The notes: generated by a model from the letters alone, not told the origin. DNA of 64,000 nt from Phragmitibacter flavus (GCF_005780165.1 NZ_VAUV01000004.1:186001-250000); one strand, 5' to 3'; counted from the stretch's first letter, positions 8,192 through 18,233 are shown. Numbers and translations are program-made.

Positions 8192-9517
8192 TCACGGACA
8201 GCCTTCATCCTTCATAATCGCCTCAACGACATGGTTTGAAGTCATAAGCTCCTCCACGATCGCAGAGTCGGGAAAGAGGCAATTGCGGAAACTGCATCTT
8301 TTGAACCAATCACTTCGAATCAACCCCCGAAAACGGCATGACTCGAACACGACGTTATCAAACATAACCTCGTTTTCTGGGCTTCGGAAATTCATCGTCC
8401 CAGAAGGCGAGGGATCAGTACAATGAGAGATTACTGAGTTTGAGAACGAGCACACTTCACCGCCTACCACGACGGCGGAACTAGGATTTGATTTACGAGA
8501 AGCAAATCTGACGGCCCCAAAATTTTTAATCTGCATCACTCCACCGTCGAATGTGCAATTGGTAAAATCGCAGTCGATCATGTTGGTGTCCAGAAATCCT
8601 CCGCCGGAGAAAGAACAATTCAAAAACTTCGCTGAGGAAACGGCCATGTTTGGTGCGCTTCCCCAGATGACATTGCCAAAATAAACGCGCTGGAATTCTA
8701 CAGAATTCACCGAGCCAGACGCAAACGTCGTGTCCGACAAGGCATCATTCTGATAGACGCCCCCTTCCCATTTGCAGGACTTGAGAAACCATCGGCTTTT
8801 CCCGGGAACAGTGGATGCAGCAAGGATTTTGGCATTCAGCCTAACGTGCGTGTCCAATGCTTCGTTTTCGGCGTCCACGAGCAATTTACCCCTGAGTCTC
8901 TCGTCGCCCCTGAACTCTGTGCTTTTGGTGTGGAAAAATTCTTGGCCAAGCACTTTGCGCGCATTGCCTATGGTATTGAGGGTATTTTTCCGCGCCACCT
9001 CCCGAACAAATTCTGAAGTGAATGCCAGCAATCCTGAGGCAGCCAAGAGAAATCCACCAAACCCGGCACTCGCCGTTAGCCACTTTTTGCGAACAATTCG
9101 CCTACGCAGGACACGAAGTCGTTTATCGAGTGCGGCGTGGATTACGACTTCTCCCGCAACTTCCGGTACTTCGACGTATTGAGCTGCCGCGATCATGCCT
9201 GACAACGGCTCGGGAAGTGCGACTGGGCCGCCTTCATCCTTAAAGCGGATTGGAATGACCGGTCGTCCCGCCGAGTGCGCCAAGTAATATTCGGCATGGC
9301 ACCAGGAGCTATGGGCGTATCCAGGCGTAATGAGAGCAACGACGAGATCGCATTTCCGAAGTGCCTCCATGATGACAGTTTTAAATTCTTCACCAGCCAA
9401 TGTTTCCTCAGTATCCTGGAAAACGGTAAACCGTTCCCTCGATAGCTCGGACCTAAGTTGAGCGGCAACCCCGCAGCCGTCTGCGCGCGCATAGCTAAGA
9501 AATACCTTTGCCTTCAT
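8192..9517 (-). CDS. TIR-TM-pentapeptide-repeat-like protein
   Basis: A 441-residue protein. The TIR domain (residues 3-115) has VFLSYARADG at the start and SSWCHAEYYLA with putative catalytic Glu76. One transmembrane helix lies at about 147-166 (LTASAGFGGFLLAASGLLAF). From about 235 to 430 there are irregular repeats of the form xxFxxCxFxxxxF (for example LNCSFSGGGFLDTNMIDCDF), suggesting a right-handed beta-helix related to pentapeptide repeats. A TIR NADase coupled to a beta-helix across a membrane anchor is an effector-like design; the helix may sense a ligand or bind a target (inference). It follows the TIR-SLOG gene by about 20 bases on the same strand and is probably co-transcribed with it. 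Confidence 0.75.
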   Translation of the reverse strand: MKAKVFLSYARADGCGVAAQLRSELSRERFTVFQDTEETLAGEEFKTVIMEALRKCDLVVALITPGYAHSSWCHAEYYLAHSAGRPVIPIRFKDEGGPVALPEPLSGMIAAAQYVEVPEVAGEVVIHAALDKRLRVLRRRIVRKKWLTASAGFGGFLLAASGLLAFTSEFVREVARKNTLNTIGNARKVLGQEFFHTKSTEFRGDERLRGKLLVDAENEALDTHVRLNAKILAASTVPGKSRWFLKSCKWEGGVYQNDALSDTTFASGSVNSVEFQRVYFGNVIWGSAPNMAVSSAKFLNCSFSGGGFLDTNMIDCDFTNCTFDGGVMQIKNFGAVRFASRKSNPSSAVVVGGEVCSFSNSVISHCTDPSPSGTMNFRSPENEVMFDNVVFESCRFRGLIRSDWFKRCSFRNCLFPDSAIVEELMTSNHVVEAIMKDEGCP

Positions 9518-9537
9518 TTGCCGGTGGATGACGCGAA

Positions 9538-11574
9538 TTATTTGTCTGGAGTGACTGGCAAATCGAGTCGGCTCAGTCCTAGCAGAACGATCTCGATGAT
9601 CCGGCCCTGATCAATGGTTTCAAACAACTCAGTGTGTTCCTCTGTCGTAAGCAGCGGATTGATTCCCGACAGTCCTTTATCACGAATGAGGGCGACGATT
9701 TCTGGATAATCCAGCCATGGAACTCCGTGCTTTTGGTAAAGCGCTTTCATCTCGTCGGCGAAGGGGGCTCGCTTCTGATAGTCCCAGGTGGCTTCCTCCC
9801 TGTTTTCGCCCCGTAGCAGATCGATGACTAGCTTTGCGACTCCGCCAAACGCGCCGATCAGGAACACTGGCTGGCCCACTTGCACGGAAAGCACGATCTC
9901 CTCCAGAACGCCTGGGATGCGGCTCGCATACCATTGCTCCTTGCGTGTGCCATCTTCCAAGACCTTGACCGTAGGTCCAAAGGTGCCACCGACGACGATG
10001 CGAGCCACGACGCCACTTTGTGTGCGATCGGCCTGAAAGGCTCGCATCTCGGTCATGCCCCGAGCCCAGGCAAAACGATGCTCCGCCGATTTATCACCTG
10101 GGAAGAATTTTGGCTCTCGGGTAAAGTCGGAGTGTAAAGTTTCTTCCACTTCTGCTGGACGCGGCAGCTCCACGGTTTTCGACACTCGGTTGAGCGCAGA
10201 GAGATCTTTGACTGAAAGGCGCGGCAGCGGCCAGCCGCGGTGATTCACGATGCGTTCGAATGGCTGGACGCCCTCGACGCTATTATGCGTACGAACGAGC
10301 TCGAAGAGTTTCTGAGTGTAGCCTTCCGCGCCCAGGTGCCCGCCATAGGCGAGCGTCGCGCCTTTGATCAGCAAGTAGCGCGAGAGATCGAGCATACAGC
10401 TTTCGAGGTGCATAGCATCAAGACCGCATTCCGCGATGTCGGTGCTCTCGGACATGGAAAGCGAGACTGGCTGGCCGCGCAGCGACGGCGTGATAGCGAG
10501 CCGCTGAAAGGGCGTGGAGACCTTGATGCCAGCCTTTGCGAGCCGTTTCGCTTCGCTGACACCCACAGGCGGATCTGGATAGAGGATTTCAAGCTTCGGA
10601 TCCCTTCCCACTAGTGTCGCAAGCTCCGGCGGACGAGCGAAGATAAAATCACCTGGCTGCTTGAATTGTCCAAGGCGCACAAGATCATACAGTTGCCGGA
10701 GAGTTTCTTTGAGCAGAAGGTCGATGCCCTTTTGTGGGTCGCCGTCCCAGCGCAGACGGGGCACATTGCCTAGGTATGGGAAGCTGCGCACCTCATGGCC
10801 CGACAGCGCATCGACTACTACCACGGGTCGTTGGTGCTCTTTGGCAAGCAAGACTTCCTCGCGACACCATTCGCGTGTGGCATAGGTGTCGGTGAGCACG
10901 GCAAGCAGGGAGGACCGCTGGACGCCCCGCTCGATGGACTCGGCAAATCTCGACCCGCTAGCGATGTCCCCCGAATCCACCCAAGCCTCGACCGGCTGAT
11001 CAGCTTTCAGTGCGTCGATGAAGCATCGCGTTGCTTTAGGATCGCGGTCAATGTCTGCTTTTGCATGGCTGAGGAAAAGAGTGACCGGCACCTCGAACTC
11101 GCTGTTTTCCACCGCCTCCAGATTCGACAAGTAGCGGCACAGCTCGACCACAATCCGGCGCACGACGAAAGCGTCGCAGGCTTTTTTATCAGGTTGCAAG
11201 TGGGCTTTCGCGAAACTCAGGTCATTCAACCGCGGATCGAGGGGCCACGCGTCATGGGAAAGCTGGATGGGCACGAAACGCCAGGCGGGAGGCTGCGCCT
11301 GCGTGCACACGTCTGCCATGAACTGACACCATTCGTCGTCGATATTCAGTTGGTCATCCGCGAGCACGACCAGGAAATTGCGCTCCGCAAAATCGAGGTG
11401 CAATGACGGCGGGGGACGATTCCCTTTTTTGGTTGGACAAAAGACGGTCGGCACACGGAGTCCAGGGACAAGAATGTCGCCGTTTAGTTGCTGATGAATG
11501 TGGCAAGCCAGTTCGCAGGCGGATGTGGACTTGGGATGAAAGAGGAGATGGACGAGTAAGGGCTGGCGTTTCAT
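9538..11574 (-). CDS. TIR-SLOG fusion protein
   Basis: A 678-residue protein with three parts. The N-terminal 150 residues look like a degenerate TIR-like Rossmann domain (FLVVLADDQ, WCQFMADV). A canonical TIR follows at 162-290 (VTLFLSHAKADID; TREWCREEVLLAK with putative catalytic Glu240). From about 330 onward is a SLOG-type domain (LYPDPPVGVSE; TLAYGGHLGAEGYTQKLFEL; VFLIGAFGGVAKLVIDLL), the nucleotide-ligand fold used by ThsA to bind TIR-made signals. Having producer and sensor folds in one chain suggests a self-activating NADase (inference). The first domain lacks a clear catalytic Glu. It is related in layout to the gene at 32147-34663. Confidence 0.8.
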   Translation of the reverse strand: MKRQPLLVHLLFHPKSTSACELACHIHQQLNGDILVPGLRVPTVFCPTKKGNRPPPSLHLDFAERNFLVVLADDQLNIDDEWCQFMADVCTQAQPPAWRFVPIQLSHDAWPLDPRLNDLSFAKAHLQPDKKACDAFVVRRIVVELCRYLSNLEAVENSEFEVPVTLFLSHAKADIDRDPKATRCFIDALKADQPVEAWVDSGDIASGSRFAESIERGVQRSSLLAVLTDTYATREWCREEVLLAKEHQRPVVVVDALSGHEVRSFPYLGNVPRLRWDGDPQKGIDLLLKETLRQLYDLVRLGQFKQPGDFIFARPPELATLVGRDPKLEILYPDPPVGVSEAKRLAKAGIKVSTPFQRLAITPSLRGQPVSLSMSESTDIAECGLDAMHLESCMLDLSRYLLIKGATLAYGGHLGAEGYTQKLFELVRTHNSVEGVQPFERIVNHRGWPLPRLSVKDLSALNRVSKTVELPRPAEVEETLHSDFTREPKFFPGDKSAEHRFAWARGMTEMRAFQADRTQSGVVARIVVGGTFGPTVKVLEDGTRKEQWYASRIPGVLEEIVLSVQVGQPVFLIGAFGGVAKLVIDLLRGENREEATWDYQKRAPFADEMKALYQKHGVPWLDYPEIVALIRDKGLSGINPLLTTEEHTELFETIDQGRIIEIVLLGLSRLDLPVTPDK

Positions 11575-11642
11575 GAGGGTTGTCTCCGAATCGATAATTT
11601 TTGTGGTTCAGTTCGATTACCTGGGCGCAGCCTGTCTATTCC

Positions 11643-13832
11643 TCACAATCCACCAGGCTGCGGTGTCGTGTCATGTTTCGGCAGCGGATATTGTTCTAGA
11701 ATCATCTGGGCAGGCTTCTGTGCGGGGATGAGGTCTGTTTGACGGGATGGCGTCGCGGGTGGAGCAGGGGGGCCGACTTTCCAAATGAGCAGGCGCTCTG
11801 GCTTGTCTTCGGAGTTTACTTCGAAGGAAGCCGCAAGCCAGTGGCCGGCGTCGTCGGTATAGACGTGGTCAAGACGGGAGTCGGGGGCTGCTGCTGCCGG
11901 TGGCAATTCCACGCCGATTCGGAACACAGGTTTCGCTTTCCTGATGAGCACGACTTCGTAATCTGTGGCCGCCGCCAGAGTGAAGACGTCGTTCTGCGGA
12001 ACCGGCGCTAAACTGGCCGCACGAACCCCACGCAATACGCCTACCGGAGGGCGGGCTGTAACGACGAAATCTGGGAAAAGGAGCGCCCGCAAATCGCCGC
12101 CATCCACACGATAGTATGCTTCGAAAGGTTGGTGAGCTGGAAGCGGCCACACCTTGGCAATCATAGACTCCATCAAAAGCGGCGGGCGGTAGCTCGCAGT
12201 ATCGAGAGCCAGCCAGAATTCCCGGCCGGACCGCCTGGGCGTGCCGCCGAAAAAGTTAAACGTCGTGATTCTCAGGAAGATTTGTGCATCTCCGGGCGAG
12301 AGTTCGAAAGTTTCCAACTCAGGACTCGTCACCGGCCCGATTTCTGTCATGGGCAACTCAAACTGCCGCGCTGCTGGTTTGGGTTGGAGATTAAGTCCCC
12401 AAGTCACCACTCCGACTTTGTATTCGGTGAACCGGCGCCATACGGCGACGGCGAGAGTATCATCTCTGGTGCTGAGCCGGAAAATCGCCTCGCCAAAACG
12501 GTCGGTACCATCTGGCTCGGTTTCGGGTGTTGGCAGATCGACTGGCAGTTTCAACTCCGTGCGTGATTCGATATTCAGCGTCACGGGATCGAGTAGGAAA
12601 ACTTGCGGCGGACGCTCCACCCCAGCAAGCACGCAGAGTCGTCCGGCCTTCCAGGCCATCTCCACCTGTGGCGGAAAACTTGCCAGTTGATAAGAGGTCA
12701 ACTTCAAATCCACTTCACGGCGCGGCTCTCCATTGTGGGGGATGCGAGTGATTTTTCCCGCTGCGTGAACATAGATCGCGTCCGGGTGGAAAAGCACCCT
12801 CGGATTGAAATCGTCACCTGTAGGAACCGTCTTGCGCCAGCCGTGCTGATCAATGAGTGCAACAAGTCCGTTACTGGCCTCCGAATCATGCATACGATAG
12901 CCGACTACTCGCCATTCGCCCCCGGAAGAGCCCACCGCGTGCGTGCGCCAACCAGGCGGCAGCTTGATGTCCGCCGCTGGAGTGAGAAGCCGCTGATTTC
13001 TGGCCTGCTGCCACTTCGAGCGTAGCTCCTCCTTCCCCCAAGGCGCCAGCCTGGCCGCCTCCTGCCAAAGTTCTTCTGCCTCCATGAAACGCAAACTGGT
13101 TTCAGCTGATCGTGCGTTGCCTGCGATCGTAAGCCGTCGCTGCGCCACATCATGCGCCCACCAAGCCCCAATGCATGAGGTCAACAACAGGCAGCAAGCG
13201 GTGATGCCGGTCTGAATCATTCGCGTGCGCTGCCGCACCGCACTGAAGGCAGATCGGATTTCATCTACCGCATGCAGGCGATTGGGATTTCCCTCAACAG
13301 AGGCCAAAGCTTCGGTCCAAATCTGACTTGCCCGATATGACTCACGGCCAGTGATCGCTTCCAAAACATGAATCGAAGGACTGCCGGCCAGTTCTGCGCC
13401 GGGGAGTTCGAAAACGCCTTTGTGCTGGGCCAGCCGTTTCAGACGATTGGGCAAATTATTTGGTGTATTCGGTAGAAAGAAGATCGTTTGAATGCGTGGT
13501 TCCCGGCGGCGAGCAAAATGCCAATCGACTTCATCAAAGATCCACGGCGCTTCACGCTCGTTCACGGCCTTTGGAGTGATCACAACCAGATGCAGTTGGC
13601 AGCGACGAATTTCGCGCTGGATGCGCGCGCGAAATGCCTGGCCACCTTGGATGCTGGTGTGATCGAGAAAAACCAGGTACTTGTTTTCTAGTGCTCGGCA
13701 GAGTTCGTGGGCATAAGCTTCCCCGTCACGTCTTGTGTAGGTGATGAAGATATCGTAGCCGAACAGCCTCTGCCAGGCGGCTTCCAGAATTCTTCGAGCA
13801 ACCCCAATGCCAATCATATCGCTGCACCACAT
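11643..13832 (-). CDS. TIR-TM-beta-propeller-like protein
   Basis: About 729 residues from the ATG at 13832, chosen because GGAGAATT precedes it. The open frame extends upstream to 14036, but that part looks like intergenic debris. The TIR domain starts at YDIFITYTRRDGEAY and carries APWIFDEVDWHF with putative catalytic Glu near 101. A transmembrane helix follows (TGITACCLLLTSCIGAWW, about 205-225), then an EAEELWQEAARLAPW helical hairpin and a long C-terminal region of beta-rich repeats compatible with a propeller. It is the intact counterpart of the decayed gene at 6185-7740. It is transcribed in the same direction as the TIR-SLOG gene with a 68-base gap. Inner-membrane anchoring with a cytoplasmic TIR is the likely topology. 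Confidence 0.75.
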   Translation of the reverse strand: MWCSDMIGIGVARRILEAAWQRLFGYDIFITYTRRDGEAYAHELCRALENKYLVFLDHTSIQGGQAFRARIQREIRRCQLHLVVITPKAVNEREAPWIFDEVDWHFARRREPRIQTIFFLPNTPNNLPNRLKRLAQHKGVFELPGAELAGSPSIHVLEAITGRESYRASQIWTEALASVEGNPNRLHAVDEIRSAFSAVRQRTRMIQTGITACCLLLTSCIGAWWAHDVAQRRLTIAGNARSAETSLRFMEAEELWQEAARLAPWGKEELRSKWQQARNQRLLTPAADIKLPPGWRTHAVGSSGGEWRVVGYRMHDSEASNGLVALIDQHGWRKTVPTGDDFNPRVLFHPDAIYVHAAGKITRIPHNGEPRREVDLKLTSYQLASFPPQVEMAWKAGRLCVLAGVERPPQVFLLDPVTLNIESRTELKLPVDLPTPETEPDGTDRFGEAIFRLSTRDDTLAVAVWRRFTEYKVGVVTWGLNLQPKPAARQFELPMTEIGPVTSPELETFELSPGDAQIFLRITTFNFFGGTPRRSGREFWLALDTASYRPPLLMESMIAKVWPLPAHQPFEAYYRVDGGDLRALLFPDFVVTARPPVGVLRGVRAASLAPVPQNDVFTLAAATDYEVVLIRKAKPVFRIGVELPPAAAAPDSRLDHVYTDDAGHWLAASFEVNSEDKPERLLIWKVGPPAPPATPSRQTDLIPAQKPAQMILEQYPLPKHDTTPQPGGL

Positions 13833-14039
13833 AATTCTCCAGTCTATGTCTGTCAACCTGGCTGCGACGTATCGACCGTCAGTCGACGTCCGTTCTGCTG
13901 GAACTAGTCTAAGAGCCTGTTGAAAACAGAGCCGGGATCCGAACTGGCCGGAATATTGGTCCGCTAACTGGTAATACTTCGCTCTAGGGGATAGAGCGGG
14001 GCATAGCGGATTTTTCCGGCCCGCGCTGTCAGGCACGCT

Positions 14040-14320
14040 GGACAGCAGGTCGGCCAGGGCCTTGAAGCATAAACCAAAGAAAGGCCGCCGCCTGGCGCGG
14101 GGTGCCCACTCCCGTCGGTTTGCGCATGATCAGGCTGAGGTTGAACGCGCGAATTCCGCAGAGATACCGTTTGTTGATGTTGGCCTGTCCCCGGAGGGTG
14201 GTCCCCTCAGGCCCCCGCAGTCGAGGACATGAGCGAAGCTGCGCTCGATGTGCATGCCCCGTTTTTTGAGAAGGGCTTTTCCGGTTTTGCTCCGCGCCGC
14301 GCGGGCGGCATGGTGCACGG
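14040..14320 (-). pseudogene. IS1182-like transposase C-terminal remnant
   Basis: Two overlapping minus frames together spell the end of a DDE transposase: KKRGMHIERSFAHVLDCGGL, then after a frameshift TTLRGQANINKRYLCGI and FNLSLIMRKPTGVGTPRQA. The E-R-S-F-A-H block with the following G-x-x-N-x-x-K-R-Y-L is typical of IS1182/IS5-type C-termini. The DDE catalytic core is missing. It separates the TIR cluster from the Gabija operon and probably records how those modules were joined. Confidence 0.7.
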
Positions 14321-14580
14321 CTTTGCGGGCTTAAGGGGCCTAGGTTTTCAGGATTGCGCCGGGCGGCGCTTATTTTCGAGAGCACAGGAGGATGCACTCC
14401 GTGAATTAAGAGAATTGTGGATGACAGATACCAATATAAACTGGAATAGTAGCCTCACGCTCCAAGGTCCCAAAATCTGTTTTCAATTTTTGAATTTCCG
14501 GCAGTGCAATGGATGTAGAAATCATCGATTCAATATGATTACGGTCACTTCACCTAGCGGTAAAGTAGACGACTCGTCGA

Positions 14581-14615
14581 AGCGCTAAAATCATCACCCA
14601 GCGCTCTCAAGCGCT
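14581..14615. promoter_or_regulatory. Triple AGCGCT palindrome upstream of gajA
   Basis: The palindromic hexamer AGCGCT occurs three times, at 14581, 14600 and 14610, within 35 bases in the leader of the Gabija operon, 47 to 81 bases before the gajA start. Clustered palindromes in this position could be an operator for a repressor. No dedicated regulator gene is adjacent. Chance cannot be excluded. Confidence 0.3.
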
Positions 14616-14661
14616 ACGCGCCTCCCCACAAGTGACGTAGTCTCCTGACCGCATTTGCCCC

Positions 14662-16587
14662 ATGAAACTCGCCACCCTCCGACTCACCAACTTCCAATGC
14701 TTCGGCCCCGAAACCCAGGAAATCTCCTTTGAAGACTCGACCACAATGATCATAGGGCCGAATGGATCGGGGAAAACCGCAATCCTTCAAGCACTCAGCC
14801 GCATGTTCGACGCGAACCCGGGACGACGAAGCGTTAAAGCTGATGATTTCCATGTGGGGATCGATGAAGAGGAGCCACCAGAAGAACGCAGCTTCACAAT
14901 CGAAGCCGACTTCCTTCTGCCGGAGGCAGGAACCGACAGCGGCGCGAATGCGATTCCTCCATGCTTCAATCACATGAGGCTGGATGAGGCAGGAGAGGTT
15001 CTCAAAGTTCGCTTTCGATTGGCGGCGACGATGGGACCCAACGGAGACATCGCCGATTCTCTTTCTTACGTTGTCGGCAAGGAAGGCAATGGCGAGGACA
15101 AGATAAGGGGCGTCCCTCGTACTGACCGGAACAACATCGCGGTCTATTATCTGCCAGCTCGGCGCGATCCAAATGATCACATCCGCTCAAGCACCACTTC
15201 ACTTCTGGGGCGCATCGTCCGGGCCGTAGATTGGCAGAAAGAGGCTGAGGATTACAAGGAATCCGTTTCCGAACTTCAGGCACTCATTGAGGCCAACCCT
15301 GCCGTGAAAGCCACCAGCAAAAGTATCTCGAAGAGCTGGGCGGCGCTTCACAAGGGAAGCCATTTCAAGGATGCCGCAATTACGTTCGGAGCGGACAGCC
15401 TCGAAAAGCTAATTCAGAACTTCTCCGTCCAGTTCAATCCGGCCCACGCTTCGAAGACCATCGACTATTCCCTCCTAAGCGACGGCCAGAAATCCTTGCT
15501 GTATCTGTCTCTCGTCTCGGCCTACATTGAGATTGGCCGCAAGGCTATGGCTCAGGAAACCGGTGAGGAACTGGGTATTGATCTGGACAAACTGAACCCC
15601 CCGGTTTTCTCGATCATTGCGGTTGAAGAGCCCGAGAACAGCTTGTCGCCCCACTACCTCGGGAGGATCAACAAGTTGCTCGCGAAAACCTGTTCGGCTA
15701 CCGATGCCCAGGCTATCGTCACGACCCATGCTCCATCGATGCTCCGTAGAATAGAGCCGGAGCACATTCGCTTCGCCAGGCTCGGCACCGAGCGAACGGC
15801 TTCAGTGAAGCAGATTGAACTGCCTCCGGAGACTGAGATGGACGCCCACAAATTCGTCCGTGAGGGCCTCCTTTCCAACCCCGAAATCTACTTCGCCCGG
15901 ATGGTGATTCTTGGCGAGGGAGCGAGCGAGGACATTGTGCTCCCCAAGCTCTTCGAAGCACGCAAGCTGCCGTTGGATGAAAACGGTATCGTGCTGGCTC
16001 AATTGGGCGGTCGCCACGTGAACTATCTCTGGAAAATTCTCTCGGATCTCAGAATTCCCCATGCGACGTTACTTGACCTAGACTTGGCCCGCTATCACGG
16101 AGGCTGGGGGCGCATCAAATACGCAAAGGATCAGTTGGCGAAGGTCGGAGTGGATGTCGGGAAGGCTACTTTGCCGAAATGGAATGCTTCAAGTCCACTT
16201 GGAAAAGATTCCGACTATGGACTGAAATGGTTGGGGTTCCTCGGAGATAAGGGGGTTTTCTTCTCACAGCCGCTAGACCTCGACTTTAGCATGAGTCAGG
16301 CATTCCCCGAATCATATGGACTGGACACCAGAGATCAAGAGCAACCGGATGACGTGACCATCAAGTCAGTTCTCGGGAACAGCCACGCCGACGATACTTG
16401 GTATTCCAAAACTCTAAAAAAGGGCTTCGATGATTATCACCGGCTGTTCAAGGTAGGCAGCAAACCGACAGCTCACATTGAGGCACTCTCAAACCTCGAC
16501 CTTGATGAGATTGATGCGGATCTTCCCGAACAGTATCGCGAACTGATCGCCTATGTGTCAGAGAAACTGAAGGAGGTCTTTGAGTGA
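14662..16587 (+). CDS. gajA: Gabija GajA-like OLD-family ATPase/nuclease
   Basis: A 641-residue OLD-family protein: ABC-type ATPase plus a C-terminal TOPRIM nuclease. The Walker A is GPNGSGKT (residues 32-39), the signature SLLSDGQKSLLYLSL lies near 270, Walker B is FSIIAVEEPENSLSPHY and the H-motif IVTTHAPSML. The TOPRIM part has VILGEGASEDIVLPKLF and the metal-binding LLDLDLARYHGG. GajA forms a tetramer that nicks DNA when nucleotide levels drop during phage replication. The stop overlaps the start of gajB (GTGA), the standard two-gene Gabija order. A lone OLD nuclease is ruled out by that neighbour. Confidence 0.88.
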   Translation: MKLATLRLTNFQCFGPETQEISFEDSTTMIIGPNGSGKTAILQALSRMFDANPGRRSVKADDFHVGIDEEEPPEERSFTIEADFLLPEAGTDSGANAIPPCFNHMRLDEAGEVLKVRFRLAATMGPNGDIADSLSYVVGKEGNGEDKIRGVPRTDRNNIAVYYLPARRDPNDHIRSSTTSLLGRIVRAVDWQKEAEDYKESVSELQALIEANPAVKATSKSISKSWAALHKGSHFKDAAITFGADSLEKLIQNFSVQFNPAHASKTIDYSLLSDGQKSLLYLSLVSAYIEIGRKAMAQETGEELGIDLDKLNPPVFSIIAVEEPENSLSPHYLGRINKLLAKTCSATDAQAIVTTHAPSMLRRIEPEHIRFARLGTERTASVKQIELPPETEMDAHKFVREGLLSNPEIYFARMVILGEGASEDIVLPKLFEARKLPLDENGIVLAQLGGRHVNYLWKILSDLRIPHATLLDLDLARYHGGWGRIKYAKDQLAKVGVDVGKATLPKWNASSPLGKDSDYGLKWLGFLGDKGVFFSQPLDLDFSMSQAFPESYGLDTRDQEQPDDVTIKSVLGNSHADDTWYSKTLKKGFDDYHRLFKVGSKPTAHIEALSNLDLDEIDADLPEQYRELIAYVSEKLKEVFE

Positions 16588-18233
16588 TTCCTCCAGACTC
16601 ATGGCGGCCCTCCAGTGGTCTGACGCTTGAGCCCAATGCACGCAGGGCAGTGATCTCCCAGGCGGGCTGCATTGCCCTTCTTGCTGGCCCCGGAGCTGGA
16701 AAGACCGAAACCTTGGCCCAGCGTGCCGACTTTCTGCTGCGGACAGGCGTTTGCCCTTACCCCAAGCGAATCCTTGCTATTTCATTCAAGAAGGACGCGA
16801 GCGAGAACCTCAAAGAGAGGGCAGCAAAGCGCTGCGGAAGGGAACTTGCTGCCCGTTTTGATAGCTACACTTTCCACGCTTTCGGGAAGCGGTTGATCGA
16901 CATTTTCAGAACTGCGCTCAAGGGTCCGGATCAGTTGGATGAAGACTACACGGTGGGAGACCATCGGTTACCCCGAAGCCAGATCACATTCAAGGAAATG
17001 GTTCCGCTGGCAAATGAGGTATTGGACCAATGTGCTGCGGCCCGTAATGCGATCCGGTCAACCTACAGCGATGTGTTCCTCGATGAATTCCAAGATTGCA
17101 CCGACGCCCAATACACTCTGGTATTGAATGCATTCCAAGGGAGCGGGGCAAGGATCATCGCTGTAGGCGACACCAAGCAGAAAATCATGGGCTGGGCGGG
17201 GGCGCTCGAAGGGATCTTTCTCAAATTCGAAGAGGACTTTCGGGCGACCCCACTCAATCTCTACCAGAACTTCCGTTCCCTTCACAGGATCCGGAGGGTT
17301 CACAACCGGATGGTTCGCGACATTGATCCGGAAGCGGCTGTCCCCGATGATCAGATCGCCCTCGACGAAGGCGAGGTTGCGTGGGAGTCATTCGACGACG
17401 ACGAAGCGGAAGCGGAATGGGCTGCGGACTCGATCCTGCTGTGGAATGAGCAAGGTGTTCCTTTTTCCCAAATTGCGTTTCTATGTAACAACCAGCCTCA
17501 TCTCTACGCCCTCAAGATCATGAGCGTGTTGAGTGAACACGGGATTCCATTCCGCAACGAGCAGGAGATTCAGGATCTTAGTGCGGAGCCTCTTTTTTGC
17601 CTCATTGTGGATTTTCTTCTCGTCCTCCTCGGGGATGCCGAGCCTGATGCCTGGGAAAGGCTGCAGGGGATTCTCGGCGATGAATCGGGGGAGGGCTCTT
17701 CAAAGTTGAGAGATTGGGACCGCTTTCTTCGCAGTGGAAGAAGTGAAATTCGGAAGACTCGTACATTTCGGAAGGGGTGGACTTTGATTGAGGCCATGCT
17801 CATGAAACTCGGGACTGAGGCTATCAGAAGTCTTTCGCATGACTATGAGAACGAGGCACGCAGGACTGAGATCCTCGGAAATATCAAAGCTCACATCGAG
17901 ACAGGCTTCGACAACAATGCCGATCCCTTGGAATCCCTTAAATCCATCGGCGGGGTTGACGCGGTCAGAATTCTCACGATCCACAAGTGCAAGGGGTTGG
18001 AGTTTCATACGGTCATTGTGCAAGGGGTTGAAACACAGACTTTCTGGGGTGAGGAGGAGGCAGCAGGATGCGCGTTTTTTGTGGCCATTTCGAGAGCCAG
18101 AAAGCGTCTCGTGACGACGACCTCTGAGTTCCGGGAAAAGCTTCCGGGAGCCAACCGCTATTGGAGTCAACAGCGGACTCCGCACCAACGGTTCTTGGGA
18201 TACGTGGAATCGGAGGCCGGAGGAACTCTTTGA
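16584..18233 (+). CDS. gajB: Gabija GajB-like UvrD-family helicase
   Basis: A 549-residue superfamily 1A helicase. Motif I is LLAGPGAGKTET (about 32-43), motif Ia LAISFKKDASENLKER, motif II FLDEFQDC, motif III AVGDTKQKIMGWAG, motif IV YQNFRS, and motifs V-VI RILTIHKCKGLEF and FFVAISRARKRL. It starts with GTG at 16584, overlapping the gajA stop, with AGGAGG at 571-576 of that kilobase (16571-16576). GajB is thought to sense or unwind DNA ends and activate GajA. It is slightly longer than well-known GajB proteins (about 500 residues), without an obvious additional domain. Confidence 0.88.
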   Translation: MIPPDSWRPSSGLTLEPNARRAVISQAGCIALLAGPGAGKTETLAQRADFLLRTGVCPYPKRILAISFKKDASENLKERAAKRCGRELAARFDSYTFHAFGKRLIDIFRTALKGPDQLDEDYTVGDHRLPRSQITFKEMVPLANEVLDQCAAARNAIRSTYSDVFLDEFQDCTDAQYTLVLNAFQGSGARIIAVGDTKQKIMGWAGALEGIFLKFEEDFRATPLNLYQNFRSLHRIRRVHNRMVRDIDPEAAVPDDQIALDEGEVAWESFDDDEAEAEWAADSILLWNEQGVPFSQIAFLCNNQPHLYALKIMSVLSEHGIPFRNEQEIQDLSAEPLFCLIVDFLLVLLGDAEPDAWERLQGILGDESGEGSSKLRDWDRFLRSGRSEIRKTRTFRKGWTLIEAMLMKLGTEAIRSLSHDYENEARRTEILGNIKAHIETGFDNNADPLESLKSIGGVDAVRILTIHKCKGLEFHTVIVQGVETQTFWGEEEAAGCAFFVAISRARKRLVTTTSEFREKLPGANRYWSQQRTPHQRFLGYVESEAGGTL

